DNA from: Tachypleus tridentatus
Taxonomy: Eukaryota; Arthropoda; Merostomata; Xiphosura; Limulidae
Length of the DNA: 64,000 nt
NCBI RefSeq assembly: GCF_004210375.1
Contig: NC_134825.1
Coordinates: 76,107,921 to 76,171,920, forward strand
Reading direction: 5' to 3'
Position 1 is the stretch's first letter, and every line of letters starts with the position of its first letter. Positions 11,801 through 26,430 of the stretch are shown piece by piece. Position numbers and translations under genes: made by a program. The notes beneath the pieces were generated by a model, which made no database searches, was not told the origin of the DNA, and was given only the letters and a program-made list of their open reading frames with translations.

Positions 11801-14800
11801 ATTGTTCCTAATTTAAAATAAACTATATACTTAGTATTTTGATATCACAAACATCTAATTTTAAACAGTGCTGCTTTCAACATATCACACGACTCACTCA
11901 TCTATATTTGTGTTTTTTTTAATATTTACTTTTAAATAAAGAAATTAACTCATAATATTAAAGTTTGAATTATCTTCAATTTGATTTTAAAGTTGTTAAC
12001 ATAAATTCATAAAATAGTAGTTCAATAAAGTGCAATGACATGGCTTTTAACCTGCAACTCATTGCAAAAGGGTTAATGTTGTATAAGTAGGTTTGTATCT
12101 AGAGTTTAAAGCTCCCCACTACTTCAGAAATTAATAAGAATCAGCAAGACTTTCTTACACTACCATATAGTATCAAAAAGAAATATGTGCAAGTGTGTTT
12201 ATTTGATTAGGCTATTAGTTACTATAAAAGATGTTTTCTGAAATCAACATAGCTAGTTTATAACAATTTGATTAAGGCCTAAGTCATCAGTCAATAACTG
12301 ACCATTTCTAAGCTAATGTAACAATATGAATGCTAATTATGCATTGCTGTGGTAAATTTTCATGCCTTAGCATTTTCCAAACACTAGCAGTGCATTTAGA
12401 CTCAATGTTTCATCAAAGTTGGTAAGACACTTGTGACGCTTAGAACATAGAAGAATCTCAGTATTGGTTTTCATTGTTTAAAAATCGAAATACAAGGAAT
12501 ATGTTTGTGGTTTAAATAAGTGAAATTGCATTGGTATGACTGTGAAGATAGTGACTTTAAAAAAAAAATTGAAAATAGGCATTTTATTTACCAATGCCAT
12601 ATTTTGTTTCTAAATGTGATTAGAAATAGTTATAACTTTAATTTTGATTAACTCATTTGAAATGTTTGTTTTTAAATCTGTTTTTATATTAATCATCACT
12701 AGAAGCTTCTAAATCATTGGATTATGATGAGACTGAACAAATAACTTGCAGAATATATTAACTTTACTTTTAGTTTATCTTTGACTTGTTTAGATTACGC
12801 CGCCGACTGAGGACCGAGGGTCGAATCCCTGTCACACCAAACATGCTTGCCCTTTCAGCCATGGGAGCATTATAATGTGATGGTCATTCTCACTATTCAT
12901 TGGTAAAAGATTAGCCCAAGAGTTGGTGGTGGGTGGTGATGACTGTCTGTTTTCTTTCTAATCTTACACTGCTAAATTAGGGACAGCTAGCGCAGATAGC
13001 CCTCGAGTAGCTTCGCACAAAATTCCAAACAAACCAATATTTTAGGACTATATAGCCATTTTACTAATCCAAAATACTATATTATTATAGTATAAGTTTC
13101 TTCTTTTATGAAAAATATTCTGAATATTTGGTTACAGTGTGACACAGTTAACTTTTTAAAGTTAACTTGTATCATATCATTGTTATAAAAATGAAACATT
13201 TCTGCAGAAGAATGGTACATTATCCAAACATTCTAGTTTCATATATATTCATTCACTAATAGTTTTTAAGTTTTGCAAGATAACTAAAACCATCAAAAAA
13301 TTTTTAATAAATTTCTAAAAAAATTAATTCCTGACCAGAATATGAACATATGATATTCTTATATAGAAATTATATATTTATTAATAACAATAGTAGTAAT
13401 CATAATGTTATTATTTTTACGTTTCATACACTATATCTAGGTCAACATCTAGACTAACGTTTGAAACAATAAAACAGTAAAAGTGTCCTAATGCCAATCA
13501 GCAGCCCTAGATATGGGTCTTAGTACTATTGGTTAGAGCTTTAATGTTGAACACTGGAAGTGCAGGTTCCATTAATGTATAGTTCTACGAACTTTCTTAT
13601 TATAATTTAAGTTCTAGGCTTAATTGTACACATAGCAAATAACTATGTTATATCTATTTACATCTACATTTATAGGATATCCTGCTAAGCTCTAGGTTTT
13701 CTCTCATGTTGCTCATTGCCTGGTATAGGAAAGTCCCAGACAAAGAAAAAAAAACTGAAATGGAAGATAATTTTGGATATTAATTGTAAATGCTTATGTA
13801 TTCAAAGGAGAACAAACTTAACAGTAAATAGACACTTCCAGTTTTGGGTGGTTGTTTTTTTTTCCAGCACTCAAAAATCTCTTAGCTCTTACAAATTTTG
13901 ATGACTGTGGTATCAATTTTAATGGCACTTAAAAAAATTAATTTCATGGCATGTGCTTGTTTTAGGCAATAGCTCTTTATTACTGTAGAGAACCAACACA
14001 GCGCAGTCTTGTTTTTGTGTCAGTACTTATAAAATTTAATGTTAATAGCATGATCAAACAAAAATGAAAAGAAAATTTAATTCAAGTAAAAGAATAATAG
14101 TATTCATAAGTAATATATTGTTTTATTAATCCTTATCCTAATTCTGATTTGTAGATGATTTTAATGTAATCGATAATAGATTTCATGTACTTATTCTAGT
14201 TCATACTATAGCAGTTGTTGTTTGTGAAACTGATAATTGAAATAGTGTTTAAATTGTTTGTATACGAGTCTACCTGATGAAACCCAGCACTGAGTGCAAA
14301 TCATCACTGGATATTTCAGAAATAGTGTGGCTGAGATATTTTTATATACTATTCCCTGCTTTTACATGTAAATTTTTATAATTCATGAATGCATCATAAA
14401 AGTCAACTTACATCTGATACCCACATTTAAGATACAACACTAGCATTATCAAATTTATTTAAAGAGGGTTCATTCCATCACAACATAGCTTGGGCCTTGA
14501 AAACGCATATAAATGGAATATGGCACATCATGTGTATTAAAGAAATTATATTGTGATTTTTTTTTTTCCCCCTTTGGGACCAAACTTTCAAAAGTGTTTG
14601 AAACAAATGATTTCCAATTATCTGAAACAACCAGACTATTGCTGGATAAATCAAATGCACTTGTATGTTGTCCATAGGACAAATGCAAGATGGCTCATTC
14701 CCAATGTCAGTTTAGACATCTAGCCTCTATTGGCACTTTCAGAGTAGTATATATGTTGAGTAGCATGACTATTTGCACCCCACTATGATTTCTACAGTGA

Positions 14801-15633
14801 AATGATTATCAAGACACTGTTCACCAATGAGTTTTTGTTACAATGTCTTACAAACCTCTCACAGTTTGTGACTAATAACAAGTCACTCAAAAGATTTTTA
14901 TAATGCCACATTCATTTTTGTCATTTACATTTTGTATGTTTTGGTGTACTAGACTTAGATACAGTTTTTGATATAAATTGTGGATCTGGGATAGCTAATC
15001 AAGCTCTGCTTTAACTTTTTGTCAAAGTTGAGTGAATAAAGCAAAGTAGTCATAAAGTTTGAAGAAAGAAACCAATTGCAAATATAATCAAAACAAACTC
15101 AAAAGAATCCTTCAAACTTCCTGGTTAGGTGGCAGTCTGTAGCTGAGATATGACAAAAAGAAAAAGTCTGTTTTGCTCCTGAAGTTTCTGATTAAAATCA
15201 TGATTTTCTATCAATTAATAAGCTTCATAGTATGGTATTTGATTTAGGACAATGTGACACCAAAGTTTGTTATTTTTATTAGACATTTAACTTGTTCATT
15301 GAAGTGTAAACAATTAGTTTATTGCAAATAACTGTAATTGGCCTGAAGATTGTCCACTGACATTCCAGTATATAAGTCCTATTTGAAACACTGAAAAGAT
15401 GTTTCATCTTTCTAGGTAGTTACTGATGGCACAACATTGAAGGTAATATGAGTTTTTGATTAGGTAATGAACAACTAAGCTGTAACATTTATTTGTCAAC
15501 CAATACTTAGATGGTGTCAAATCGCGGAACATTAATTTTCTCTCTTTGAAATTATTTCTGTAATGAGTACTTATACATATATATATAAAACTACTAAGTG
15601 ATTTGTCACCTAGAATTGTTTTTTGTTTTTCAG
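8848..15633 (+). other. GIGYF intron 1
   Basis: A 6.8-kb AT-rich intron. It holds one truncated tRNA-derived SINE (about 12790-13036). A decayed repeat near 10640-10800 resembles DNA near 42660-42830. A candidate GGG-TTAA repeat end lies at 12070-12076. I saw no exon-like ORF. Confidence 0.7.
12790..13036 (+). mobile_element. tRNA-derived SINE, 5' truncated
   Basis: Pol III box B-like gggtcgaatcc is at 12818-12828. The body shared with the other copies follows: caccaaacatg, gggagcattataatg, ggtggtgggtggtgatgac and ctgctaaattagggacagct, then an A-rich tail. The head is scrambled and no clear box A remains, so this copy is probably inactive. Confidence 0.8.
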
Positions 15634-15855
15634 GTTGAGAAACCTATCTCATGGAAATAGCCTAACTTCTCCAACTCCTGTGATTGGGGGAACTCCAAAA
15701 TACAAACTTTCGGATTACCGGTATGGTAGAGAGGAGATGTTGGCATTGTTTGAAAAAATACCAAGCCACCAGAAGAGTTAAAAGAAGTTCCATCTCTTTT
15801 AATTGAGAAATGTCAGATACCATTGGCACTTGTTCCGATGTTAGAGGATGAACAG
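15634..15855 (+). CDS. Gigyf: GIGYF exon 2 (4EHP-binding motif, -1 frameshift)
   Basis: This 222-nt exon lies between ttttcag and gtaaat. It encodes LRNLSHGNSLTSPTPVIGG, then KYKLSDYRYGREEMLALFEK. This contains the Y-x-Y-x4-[ML]-phi motif by which GIGYF proteins bind 4EHP. The frame breaks directly after it: the run of six A at 15753-15758 is one short for the continuation NTKPPEELKEVPSLL and PLALVPMLEDEQ, which matches the family. Translated as printed it stops within ten codons. With one more A the exon is 223 nt and leaves in phase 0, as exon 3 requires. A consensus error in the A-run is the simplest reading. Confidence 0.9.
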
Positions 15856-16508
15856 GTAAATGCATTTTTTTGTAATTTTTTTTGAAGCACAAAATTCTGA
15901 GAGTGGTATCTGAAGTTTATGGAACATGAGTAGAAGTGAAATTGATTTATAATTTGTAAACATTTGAGCCTATTTAAGTTGTCAAAATACACTTGACTGG
16001 AAACTGTGAATATGTTACATTTTACAGTTTAAATGATATCATCGAGAAGACTTGGATTTTTTTATTTATGGTGATTTGAGGTTTTAATACAAAAATAGTC
16101 ATCAAAGGGGATTATAAAATTTAAGAGTGGGAACAGCACACCTTGGCATTTTTGAAATATTCAACTCACAATCTATAATTAAGTACCACAATGTTAATTT
16201 TAGCATTATTGCACAGTTATTAACTATACCCTACCAGCTCATGCCCTCCAAAGAGGTGATTTGTTTCTCTTTGGGGTGCCCCCTGTACTTTAGGAATGCT
16301 GTTTTGAGTTTTAATCTGAAGTAAATAGGTTTCATTATTTAGAGTTAGTTTTGGAACTAATGCAAGTTAATTATAAGCATCAAGTGATTGTATGACAAAT
16401 GTAGAATATGACATTTACTGTTAATTTTTTAAAGTACCTTAGAATGAATTAGAGTATGCTCATGTATCTCAGAATGGCTGGTATGGGTACTAACACTTTT
16501 ATTGATAA

Positions 16509-16552
16509 GTAGAGAACAACATTTTGACCTTCCTAGGTCAATTTTAGGTTAA
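16509..16552 (-). mobile_element. Penelope-like tail fragment
   Basis: The minus strand reads ttgacctaggaaggtcaaaa and then tgttgttctctac. It has the same layout as 7046-7131 but the hammerhead-like boxes are more decayed. It ends a few tens of bases before the hAT terminus. Confidence 0.4.
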
Positions 16553-16588
16553 CATTTTTATTTCAAGTGGGTTTCTCATCATCAAGAG

Positions 16589-18790
16589 CAGGGTCACCAA
16601 ACTTTTTTCACAAGGGCCAGATTACTTGGGGAATAAGAAGTGCGGGTCCGCATGATCATGATCATCATGTTCGATACTCATAAGCTATAACAAAAGCTCT
16701 CTGTAAAAGACTTAATACTAAGTTTAGGATGCCACATTAGCCATGTGGGAGTAGCATGCAATACACACACATAATAAAAAACAAACAGAACTACAACCAA
16801 CATTTTTATTTAGCAATAGGTTATCAAAGAAGGTGACATGAGCAAAAACAATTGTCACATCACACATAGTGAGTACATATCTGAATTTCACTAAGCTGCA
16901 AAAAAGATTTATGAAATTGGCATTTGGCTTTCAAAATATCTTCAGTGTTTGGTTTTGAATTACTGCGTCCAATCATTAGAATTGCTTTCAAATGTTCATC
17001 AGTCAATCTTGATCGACTTCACATACTTCATTTTTGAAAATGCTTGTTCACAGACATGAGTTGTTCCAAACACTGATGCCATACCAGATGTGAACTGCTT
17101 CATCTTTGGAAAATCATCTTCAGGTATGCAGCTGTAAAATTCAATAAGTTGCCCCCTCTCTGTGTGTTGCTTTCAACAAGTCATTTCCTTGCAAATCGAT
17201 GACCTCCAGCTAAAGTTCCACTGGCACGTCATGAATGACACCATCAAAAGGATTCTGAAAAAGGAGAATTTCACTTTCGATTCTGTTGTGATCCAAAAAT
17301 CTCTAAAAAATGCTATTTAAATCACCAATAATCTTTTTCTGAAACTCCAGGTTGACATCTTCTGTGATTCCAGCATGAAACTCATTGAAACACTGCAAAT
17401 GAGAGAGGTTTTCTCCTTCCAAATGTACTTCAAACAATGACAGCTTTCTCCGAAATTCTTTAATGATTCTATAGAGATCACAGACAAGGTTATTCTTCCC
17501 CTGAAGTTTCAAGTTCAATTCATTCATGTGGGATGTGATGTCAACCAAAAATGACAACTTTGACAACCAGGTTGGATCCGACAGAAGTGGATCGGCTCTA
17601 TATTTCTCAATAAGAAATATATCTATTTCTCTTCTCAGCTTATAAAAACGAGACAAGACTTTACTGCAGATGAGCCACCTCATCGTCGTGTGATAAGGCA
17701 AGTCAGAAAAATCTGAATCAGTTTCTTCAAGAAACACCTTGAACTGGCAGTGATTAAGTGCATGACCCCAAATGAAGTTCACTGCAGAAATGACTGGTTT
17801 CAGTATGCAAGAAATATCTCAGTCTTTTCCATAGAGTGCTTGCTGATGTATGATGCAGTGTATGAACAGAGCACTTGGGAGTTGAAGATCTTCCAACTGT
17901 TTCCTGCTCAGCCCCACCAGACCCTTCTTTACTCCAGCCATGTTTTTTTTCCTCCATCAACTGTTACACTTAGCTGATTCCACTGAAGGTTATAGTCTTG
18001 CAAGGTTTCATGCACTTCCATGAAAATGTCTTCTCCAGTTGTTCTACCATGCATGCTGCAAACTGATGCCAACTCTTCCATGATCTGAAAGTCCAAATTA
18101 ACTCCACAAATGAACACGAGAAGTTGTGACGTACTCAAGAGATCAGTAGACTCATCTAGTACCAGAGAATACCTTAGGAAGTTTCTAGCTTTTTGTCGTA
18201 TCTGTAATGCGATGTTCTCTCAAAGTTCTTCTGTTCTCTGTACAACTGAAGTTGTTGAAAGGCTGATACTTTCAAAGAAATTGACTTTTTTAGGACACAG
18301 CTCGTTTGCTGCTTCCATCATACACTCTTTGATGAAGTTGCCATCAGTAAAAGGTTTTCCTCGCTCTGCCATCCTATGCACTATTTTGTAACTTGTACAA
18401 GTGACAGATTCATTTTCAGCAAACTTTCTCGTGAAGAGATTCTTTTGAGATTCAAAAACACATTTCATGGATTCATATTTCTCAGAACAAAACTTTCCTG
18501 AAAATTTCAAATATGTTGATAGATGTTTTGTTTCATATTGATGCCGTAGATTGTACTGTTTCAAAATGGCAACACTTTCAGTGTATATCATACAAGTAGC
18601 TTTCTGGTTTTTTGTTACACAAAGAAGTACTTTTCTCCCCATTCTTCATTTAAACCATGACAATCAGAGTCCACTTTTTGTCTTTTAAAAGCAACCATAA
18701 AGATGGGTGAAAAAAAACAGGATCTGAAAATGAAAAACACAGAATGCTCTGAGAAAAGTATTGTAGTGGTCCAAGAACGCAAAAACAAAA
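16589..18790 (-). mobile_element. Decayed hAT transposon (GTF2IRD2-like transposase)
   Basis: A minus-strand transposase remnant runs from about 18642 to 16900. The N-terminal frame (18642-18220) starts MGRKVLLCVTKNQKATCMIY and has YNLRHQYETKH, the tail of a BED-type zinc finger. The middle (about 18200-17930) includes YSLVLDESTD and VFICGVNLDF, typical of the hAT catalytic region. The frame at 17782-17303 follows, and near 17000-17120 the C-terminal dimerisation segment reads FTSGMASVFGTTHVCEQAFS. Several frameshifts and stops separate these blocks, so the copy is dead. The left edge at 16589, cagggtcaccaaactttttt, is a hAT-like terminus. I did not find the matching right terminus, so that boundary is approximate. 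Confidence 0.8.
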
Positions 18791-20487
18791 TATATTGAAA
18801 TGTACATTTGTCACGACACTTACCTGAGAACGAGTTACGAAAAGTGCATAACCTGACTACTAAGAGAAATGAGCTTGCTGAAGCGGTAACCCCAAGCTGC
18901 TGAATTTACAAGATGAGTCGATAGGACGAGGGTTAAGTCTGTACTTGTTTTCCAACAAATATAACAAATTGATATTCTTTTCAATCTATGGAAAAAAGCC
19001 TAATGATCTGTATCATGGTATGGATTTTCCAATTTAAACAAAATTCTTGGGCACTACTTCCAACAATTTTTAATATTCATAGGCCTGCCTGGATTATGAA
19101 CAATCAAACAAATGGAAGTGCTACTTGATGACATAAGATGAATACGAGAACATGCTCACTCCTGTGAACTAGAAACCAGTACATTTTAGTCATGATCTTG
19201 TGTATCATTGAGCAAGCATAAAAGTGTTGTGCCATAGCATAAGCAACCCTGTAGGCATAGCTTTATATACAACACACAGAAATAATATTCAGAGGATGAT
19301 TATGCTTAAAATGTTAAATATTGGGAATGAACAATGCACATGCAGATATAATTTTTTAACACGTTTTTTTAAGGCCTAAAAAGTGTGATGATAGAGTTGA
19401 TTTATTTTGCTTTTTTCCCTTATTTGTCATAAATTCAGTATCATTTTGATGATAAAATGAAACGACAAAGACACCTGCTCGACATGGACCCTTTGAAAAC
19501 AACCAAAAGTCATGTAAAAAAGTGCAAATGTTCTTTAAAAATGCCCATTTAAAAAGAGAATCTTTTTCTTTCTGGCTTCTATTAAATGAACAACCATGAT
19601 TGATTGGCTTGATACAGTAATTGCATTATTTGGATTCTTTTGCTACATTTGATGAAAATGTATAAATGAAGATTTTAGAATTTATTTTAGTGACTGTGGA
19701 AATTTAATTTGAGATACACTTTTGAAAAATAAAAATTGGTTAGTAACTTTTATTAAAATATGCAACATTGTAGTACATCCTTATGATATAGTCTGATTTT
19801 AAAACTTCATTTTTTTTGTTTAAATTGAAAACATTGGGTAAAAATAAAATATTTTATTGTTAATTGTATGCAAGTTTAAAAAAGCAACAGATTGCTAGCT
19901 AAAGTGAAATTAAAAGGCAAAATATCAAATACTGCAAGTAACTGGCAGTTGCAAAATATGAGGCTTCAAGAAGCAAAGTGTAGACATTATGTAAGTGGAT
20001 GATAATCTGAACATTTCTGTTTTTTACTCAAATCTGATAGGTTTAATGTATTTTTTCTCAGGGTTGAGCTGTGCACATACTTCATGCTAAGGGAAAAGTA
20101 AATGAAGAAAATAAATTTTTGAATTGTTGTATAGTTTTGTCAGATGGCCCTTAAAATTTTTCATATTTTGCTTGAGTGTTAATATTTCTAATGAAAACAT
20201 TGTTTTTATAGTTTTTTGTTTTTAACCAGGTTTTTGTAGTACACATTTTTTTGTAATCTATAAGACATTTTTATTCAGGTTAGTTTTGATTTAGTGAGAA
20301 GGGATAAAATTGAATTTTGTTTCAACTGGTGAAGAATCTGCTGTTATAAATAACTAAGTAAATGAAAGATAAGTTACAAGTTTATTTGTTCTACATTTAT
20401 ATTGATTAGCATTCCACTTGTAACACAAGATCTGTTTGTGTTTTTATTCTTTTTATACTTCTTTAATAATGTGCAATTCCCATTCAG

Positions 20488-20623
20488 CGTCTTTGGGCAC
20501 GATCGGTAAATAGTGATGCAGTATTAAGACTTAATTCAAAAGGAGTACTCTTGGAACGAGGCAATGGAGCACCGCCAGTGCGGGGTGGTCGAGGAGGATC
20601 AGTGGATCGAGGAAGAGGCAGAG
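20488..20623 (+). CDS. Gigyf: GIGYF exon 3 (RG-rich)
   Basis: A 136-nt exon between attcag and gtttgt, entering in phase 0 and leaving in phase 1. It encodes RLWARSVNSDAVLRLNSKG, matching the conserved SVNS-AVLRL segment after the 4EHP-binding region, then an arginine-glycine stretch VRGGRGGSVDRGRGRG. The frame is intact. Confidence 0.93.
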
Positions 20624-20974
20624 GTTTGTAGTGTATTTAACTTTTTCAGATTTAAAATAGTTATAATAATTATTACATTTAAAAGTGTAAACTCTTATTT
20701 ATTTATTAGAAAATGTAAAATGCAATAAAATGAATCAAAAGTATATTTTATATAAATATTTCTAAAATAAAAAAATTGCACTTAACTAAACAAAATAAAA
20801 TAATTATATATGTAAAAATGGCTAGTTTGGGTTGAGAAAATTTTTATGTAGAGGAGCAAACAATGTTTCGACCTTCTTCAGTCATTGTCTGAAGGGTCAG
20901 TTTTTTTTTGTAAGATCTTAGAAGGTAAAAGAAAAAATTCAGTCAGTAATGAATATACAATGAATGTTATTCAG
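20624..20974 (+). other. GIGYF intron 3
   Basis: A 351-bp intron, mostly AT-rich, with a Penelope-type tail at 20849-20902 close to the acceptor. Confidence 0.8.
20849..20902 (-). mobile_element. Penelope-like tail fragment, GAAAC box intact
   Basis: The minus strand reads gactgaagaaggtcgaaac and then attgtttgctcctctac. It keeps the GGTC-GAAAC side of the hammerhead-like core. The CUGANGA side is altered. Confidence 0.4.
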
Positions 20975-21107
20975 GACGTGGTGGTTATTATCAAAGAGGG
21001 ATAGAATACGAAGATGGCATTGATGCTCCTCCTGGTGGATTTTCACGTACTCGTCACTTTGAGAGAAGTCAAAGCATTGGTGAAAAAGAACAGAGGTGGA
21101 ATGAAAG
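20975..21107 (+). CDS. Gigyf: GIGYF exon 4
   Basis: A 133-nt exon between attcag and gtaaat. It encodes GRGGYYQRGIEYEDGIDAPP followed by RTRHFERSQSIGEKEQRWNE. This matches the family region where an RG stretch leads into an R-S-Q-S phosphosite-like motif. Phase 1 in, phase 2 out, frame intact. Confidence 0.92.
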
Positions 21108-23605
<2,498 letters not shown>

Positions 23606-23631
23606 GGAGAGAAGACTGGACAGAATTCCAG
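23606..23631 (+). CDS. Gigyf: GIGYF exon 5 (26-nt microexon)
   Basis: A 26-nt exon between catag and gtctgt. It completes the Arg codon left by exon 4 and encodes ERRLDRIP before a split Gly codon. The phases (2 in, 1 out) fit exons 4 and 6 exactly, giving WNERERRLDRIPGRGG across the junctions. The phase match and basic composition support it. Skipping it would shift the frame. Confidence 0.8.
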
Positions 23632-24935
23632 GTCTGTAAAATTTTATGTTGTGTTTCTTATGAAGGAATTGTTATTGTTGAAATAGTCGTTAGGTTTATT
23701 GTAAAACATTTTTGGAGTATTTTCTTTTCTGAGCTTAACATCATAATACCAAAGTCTTAATATGTCAGGTTTTTTGTTAGGAGTGTTGACAGTTTAGTTC
23801 TACTCCTGAAAGGATTTTTTTTCCTGTTTTACTTCCTACTTTTGTCAAATGGCATTTAATTACAGATGGTGAGATTAATATCTCTCCTTAACCTTACATT
23901 TGTAAAAATTCATCATGCTGCCACTATGTTTTGAACAAATTCCCTATGTTGCTATAATTATAAATACTATTAATGAGGTATATACTTAACAAGTAAACAC
24001 TAGAATGGAAGTTAAATATAACACTGTAGAAGACAAGAAAACAGTAAAATTGGGGTTACAAATATTTCATCTGTGTGCATACTTAAATAAACAAAGCAAC
24101 AAAAAGTTATTGAATTTTTCAACTGTAGCAGTTATTGTCAGAAATGATGGTTGAATTGTAACTACTACTTTGATGCATTGCTAATGTAATTTCTCTCTGC
24201 ATAGAGACACAAGAAATTGATGTGAAACTGTCCAGGCTATAGCAATGTTGTCTATGAGAGCACTCAATAAGCAAAGCTCTATTTCAGCATACTAAGACAT
24301 AAAGAGAGACCAAAAGGTGAAATATAGACTTTGCTGTGCAAAGTGTAGTTACAGGGACAGTACAGGAATAATGTCAAACCATGCCAAAGTGAAGTATCCT
24401 GCTGGAATATATTGCAGATGTTGGGACAATTATGCAAACTATGTTAGTAGCAGTAACATACCTATTTTAATAATAAGGGGATTAATTCTCCCTGTCTAAT
24501 TAAAACAGACTATTAACATGTCCCAGAGGCAATTATATTTCATGCTACTTTACTTTTATAGAGTTTACTGAAATATATGGTATATGTTTATATATATATA
24601 AACAGTTATAGCATTTTGTCAATACATTGTGAAACTGATTTAAAAGATTTTAAATATTTAATATGTTAAATAAAATCTAACACCCTTGTTTTCTGTAATC
24701 AATATACTCTTTAAAGTTAGCATTACTTAATTTAATATTTTCTCCAATTATTTAGAATTTAGAATTTATTAAATGCTACAAACAGATTATTTCAAGTTAA
24801 CTTTGGAAAAATTATATTTTAAAATGTGTTAAAAAAAACAAAAATTTGATAATCAATCAAAATTTTTATATATATATTTATATTTTGGAATGGAGAAGCA
24901 TTCCAAAAAAAATTAGTTTTGTTAATTATATGCAG
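23632..24935 (+). other. GIGYF intron 5
   Basis: A 1.3-kb AT-rich intron. A 60-codon frame at 24317-24499 has no recognisable domain. I see no mobile element in it. Confidence 0.6.
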
Positions 24936-25085
24936 GAAGGGGAGGTAGTATTGATGATACCTCCAACATTCCGAGAAAAGATGGTGCAAGACTGGACAAC
25001 TGGAGGGCAGGGCCTCGAGATCTAGAAAGGGGAGATGAGGATGGTTCATGGCGGACAGCCGGATCTCGAGGCCTTGATAAATGGG
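24936..25085 (+). CDS. Gigyf: GIGYF exon 6
   Basis: A 150-nt exon between tgcag and gtgagt. It encodes GRGGSIDDTSNIPRKDGARL, then NWRAGPRDLERGDEDGSW and RTAGSRGLDKWG. The W-R-x-A-G-S-R motif with a preceding acidic D-E-D-G matches vertebrate GIGYF2. Phase 1 in and out, frame intact. Confidence 0.93.
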
Positions 25086-25379
25086 GTGAGTCTGAAGGTT
25101 TGAGTAAAATACTAATTAAGTTAACCCTTTCTCCTGGGTATCCTTTACTATATATGACAAACAATTTTACTATCTTACATTAAAAATTTTATTAAACTAC
25201 TTGTTTGTTATATCAATTAGTAAAGCATAAAATTGTAGACGTGTGACACATTCTCTTTGGATATCATGTATTCTTTGTTTTATTCACCACCTTCTGAAAA
25301 GATACAAAATTAAATATAAATTACTCGCTATAAGATCATCATTGCTCAGACAAACCATAATTTTTATAGCTTTCAATTT

Positions 25380-26430
25380 GGTCAAAGAGCGATTTAGTAG
25401 AAAATCAGATTCCTCCTGCCATATCCTCTCTTTCAGGTCTTGTTAATAGTTGTTTCTTATGTTTAATTATGCGTTACCTAAAATCATATAAAGTCAAGGT
25501 TTTCATCTATGGCATTGTATAACCTTCTGTTCTGAACAGATAAGCATCAGTTTCACTCAGAGTACAAACAACATTCCTGAGAGAAACTTAACTAGCTTGC
25601 ATGAATTTCTGACAGCTCTTCTCGCATAGTTAGAAGGTTAGAAAATTTTTAGTGTTAAAGGAAATTATCTGCTTTTTGCATGTTATTAGTTTGTATTCAG
25701 TGCATTATTTAAATAATAATTATTTATTGTATTACTGCCATTAGTATAACATTTTATGCTTATGTATCCTCAATAGTTGAAAGCAAGAAAAAATGAAGAT
25801 TGGATAAGTGATTTATTTCTTGTTTCATGTTTATTCTTTATGTAAAAATATGAATCTTTTTATTTTTTGGTTAGTCACAATTACGTTAGGTAAAATAAAT
25901 AATATAATAAATGGTTCAGGAGTTACTTGTGAGCAGCATAATTTAAGCTGCATGTATACCGAGTAGTGATTTATGTATAATGGTGTGGATAATGGTTAAG
26001 CACCATCAAAGGGCAATAAAACAATAAAATTTAAGTATAAATAGATGTGTACTGTTACAAGCTTAAAATTTCTTATGATAAACAAATGTAATTTCATATT
26101 AAAATTTAGAGTATTTTTAGAAAGAAAAAAAAAATTTAATTTGTCTCTTTTTGTGGTTATGTTATCAGTTAGATTGACCATTTATTTTATTTTGGAAATA
26201 GTGTAGAGAAAACAACAGACAATAAAAAGTTTAATTGAAAAAACTGTTGAAATATATTTAGGTTTTAGGGATTTCACAATAGAAATTTGAGATTTTTAAG
26301 ATGAGAAAAACTATTTTTAATCTTAACATACATCTTACTTTCCATATAGACTATTCAAAACAAATATTCCATATATTTACTATTTGTCCAACTATTTTAA
26401 TTAAAATTAAACTTCAAATTTATTTCATGT
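25380..26430 (+). repeat. Interspersed repeat family B, copy 1
   Basis: It shares long blocks with 38960-39801 (same strand) and 58297-59385 (inverted), for example catcagtttcactcagagta and, further on, agactatt-agaacaaata. No ORF or known domain is visible. Class unknown, boundaries approximate. Confidence 0.65.

Larger units (their letters stand above)
15856..20487 (+). other. GIGYF intron 2
   Basis: A 4.6-kb intron that contains a Penelope-type tail (16509-16552) and a degraded hAT transposase copy (16589 to about 18790). The rest, 15856-16508 and 18800-20487, is AT-rich with no recognised element. Confidence 0.75.

Noticed and set aside
15753-15758. Programmed ribosomal frameshifting in GIGYF
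   Set aside because: Five sites with mixed direction and differing contexts, in a family not known to use it. Sequence error is simpler.
17750-18391. Plus-strand ORFs over the hAT copy
   Set aside because: They are antisense shadows of the minus-strand transposase.
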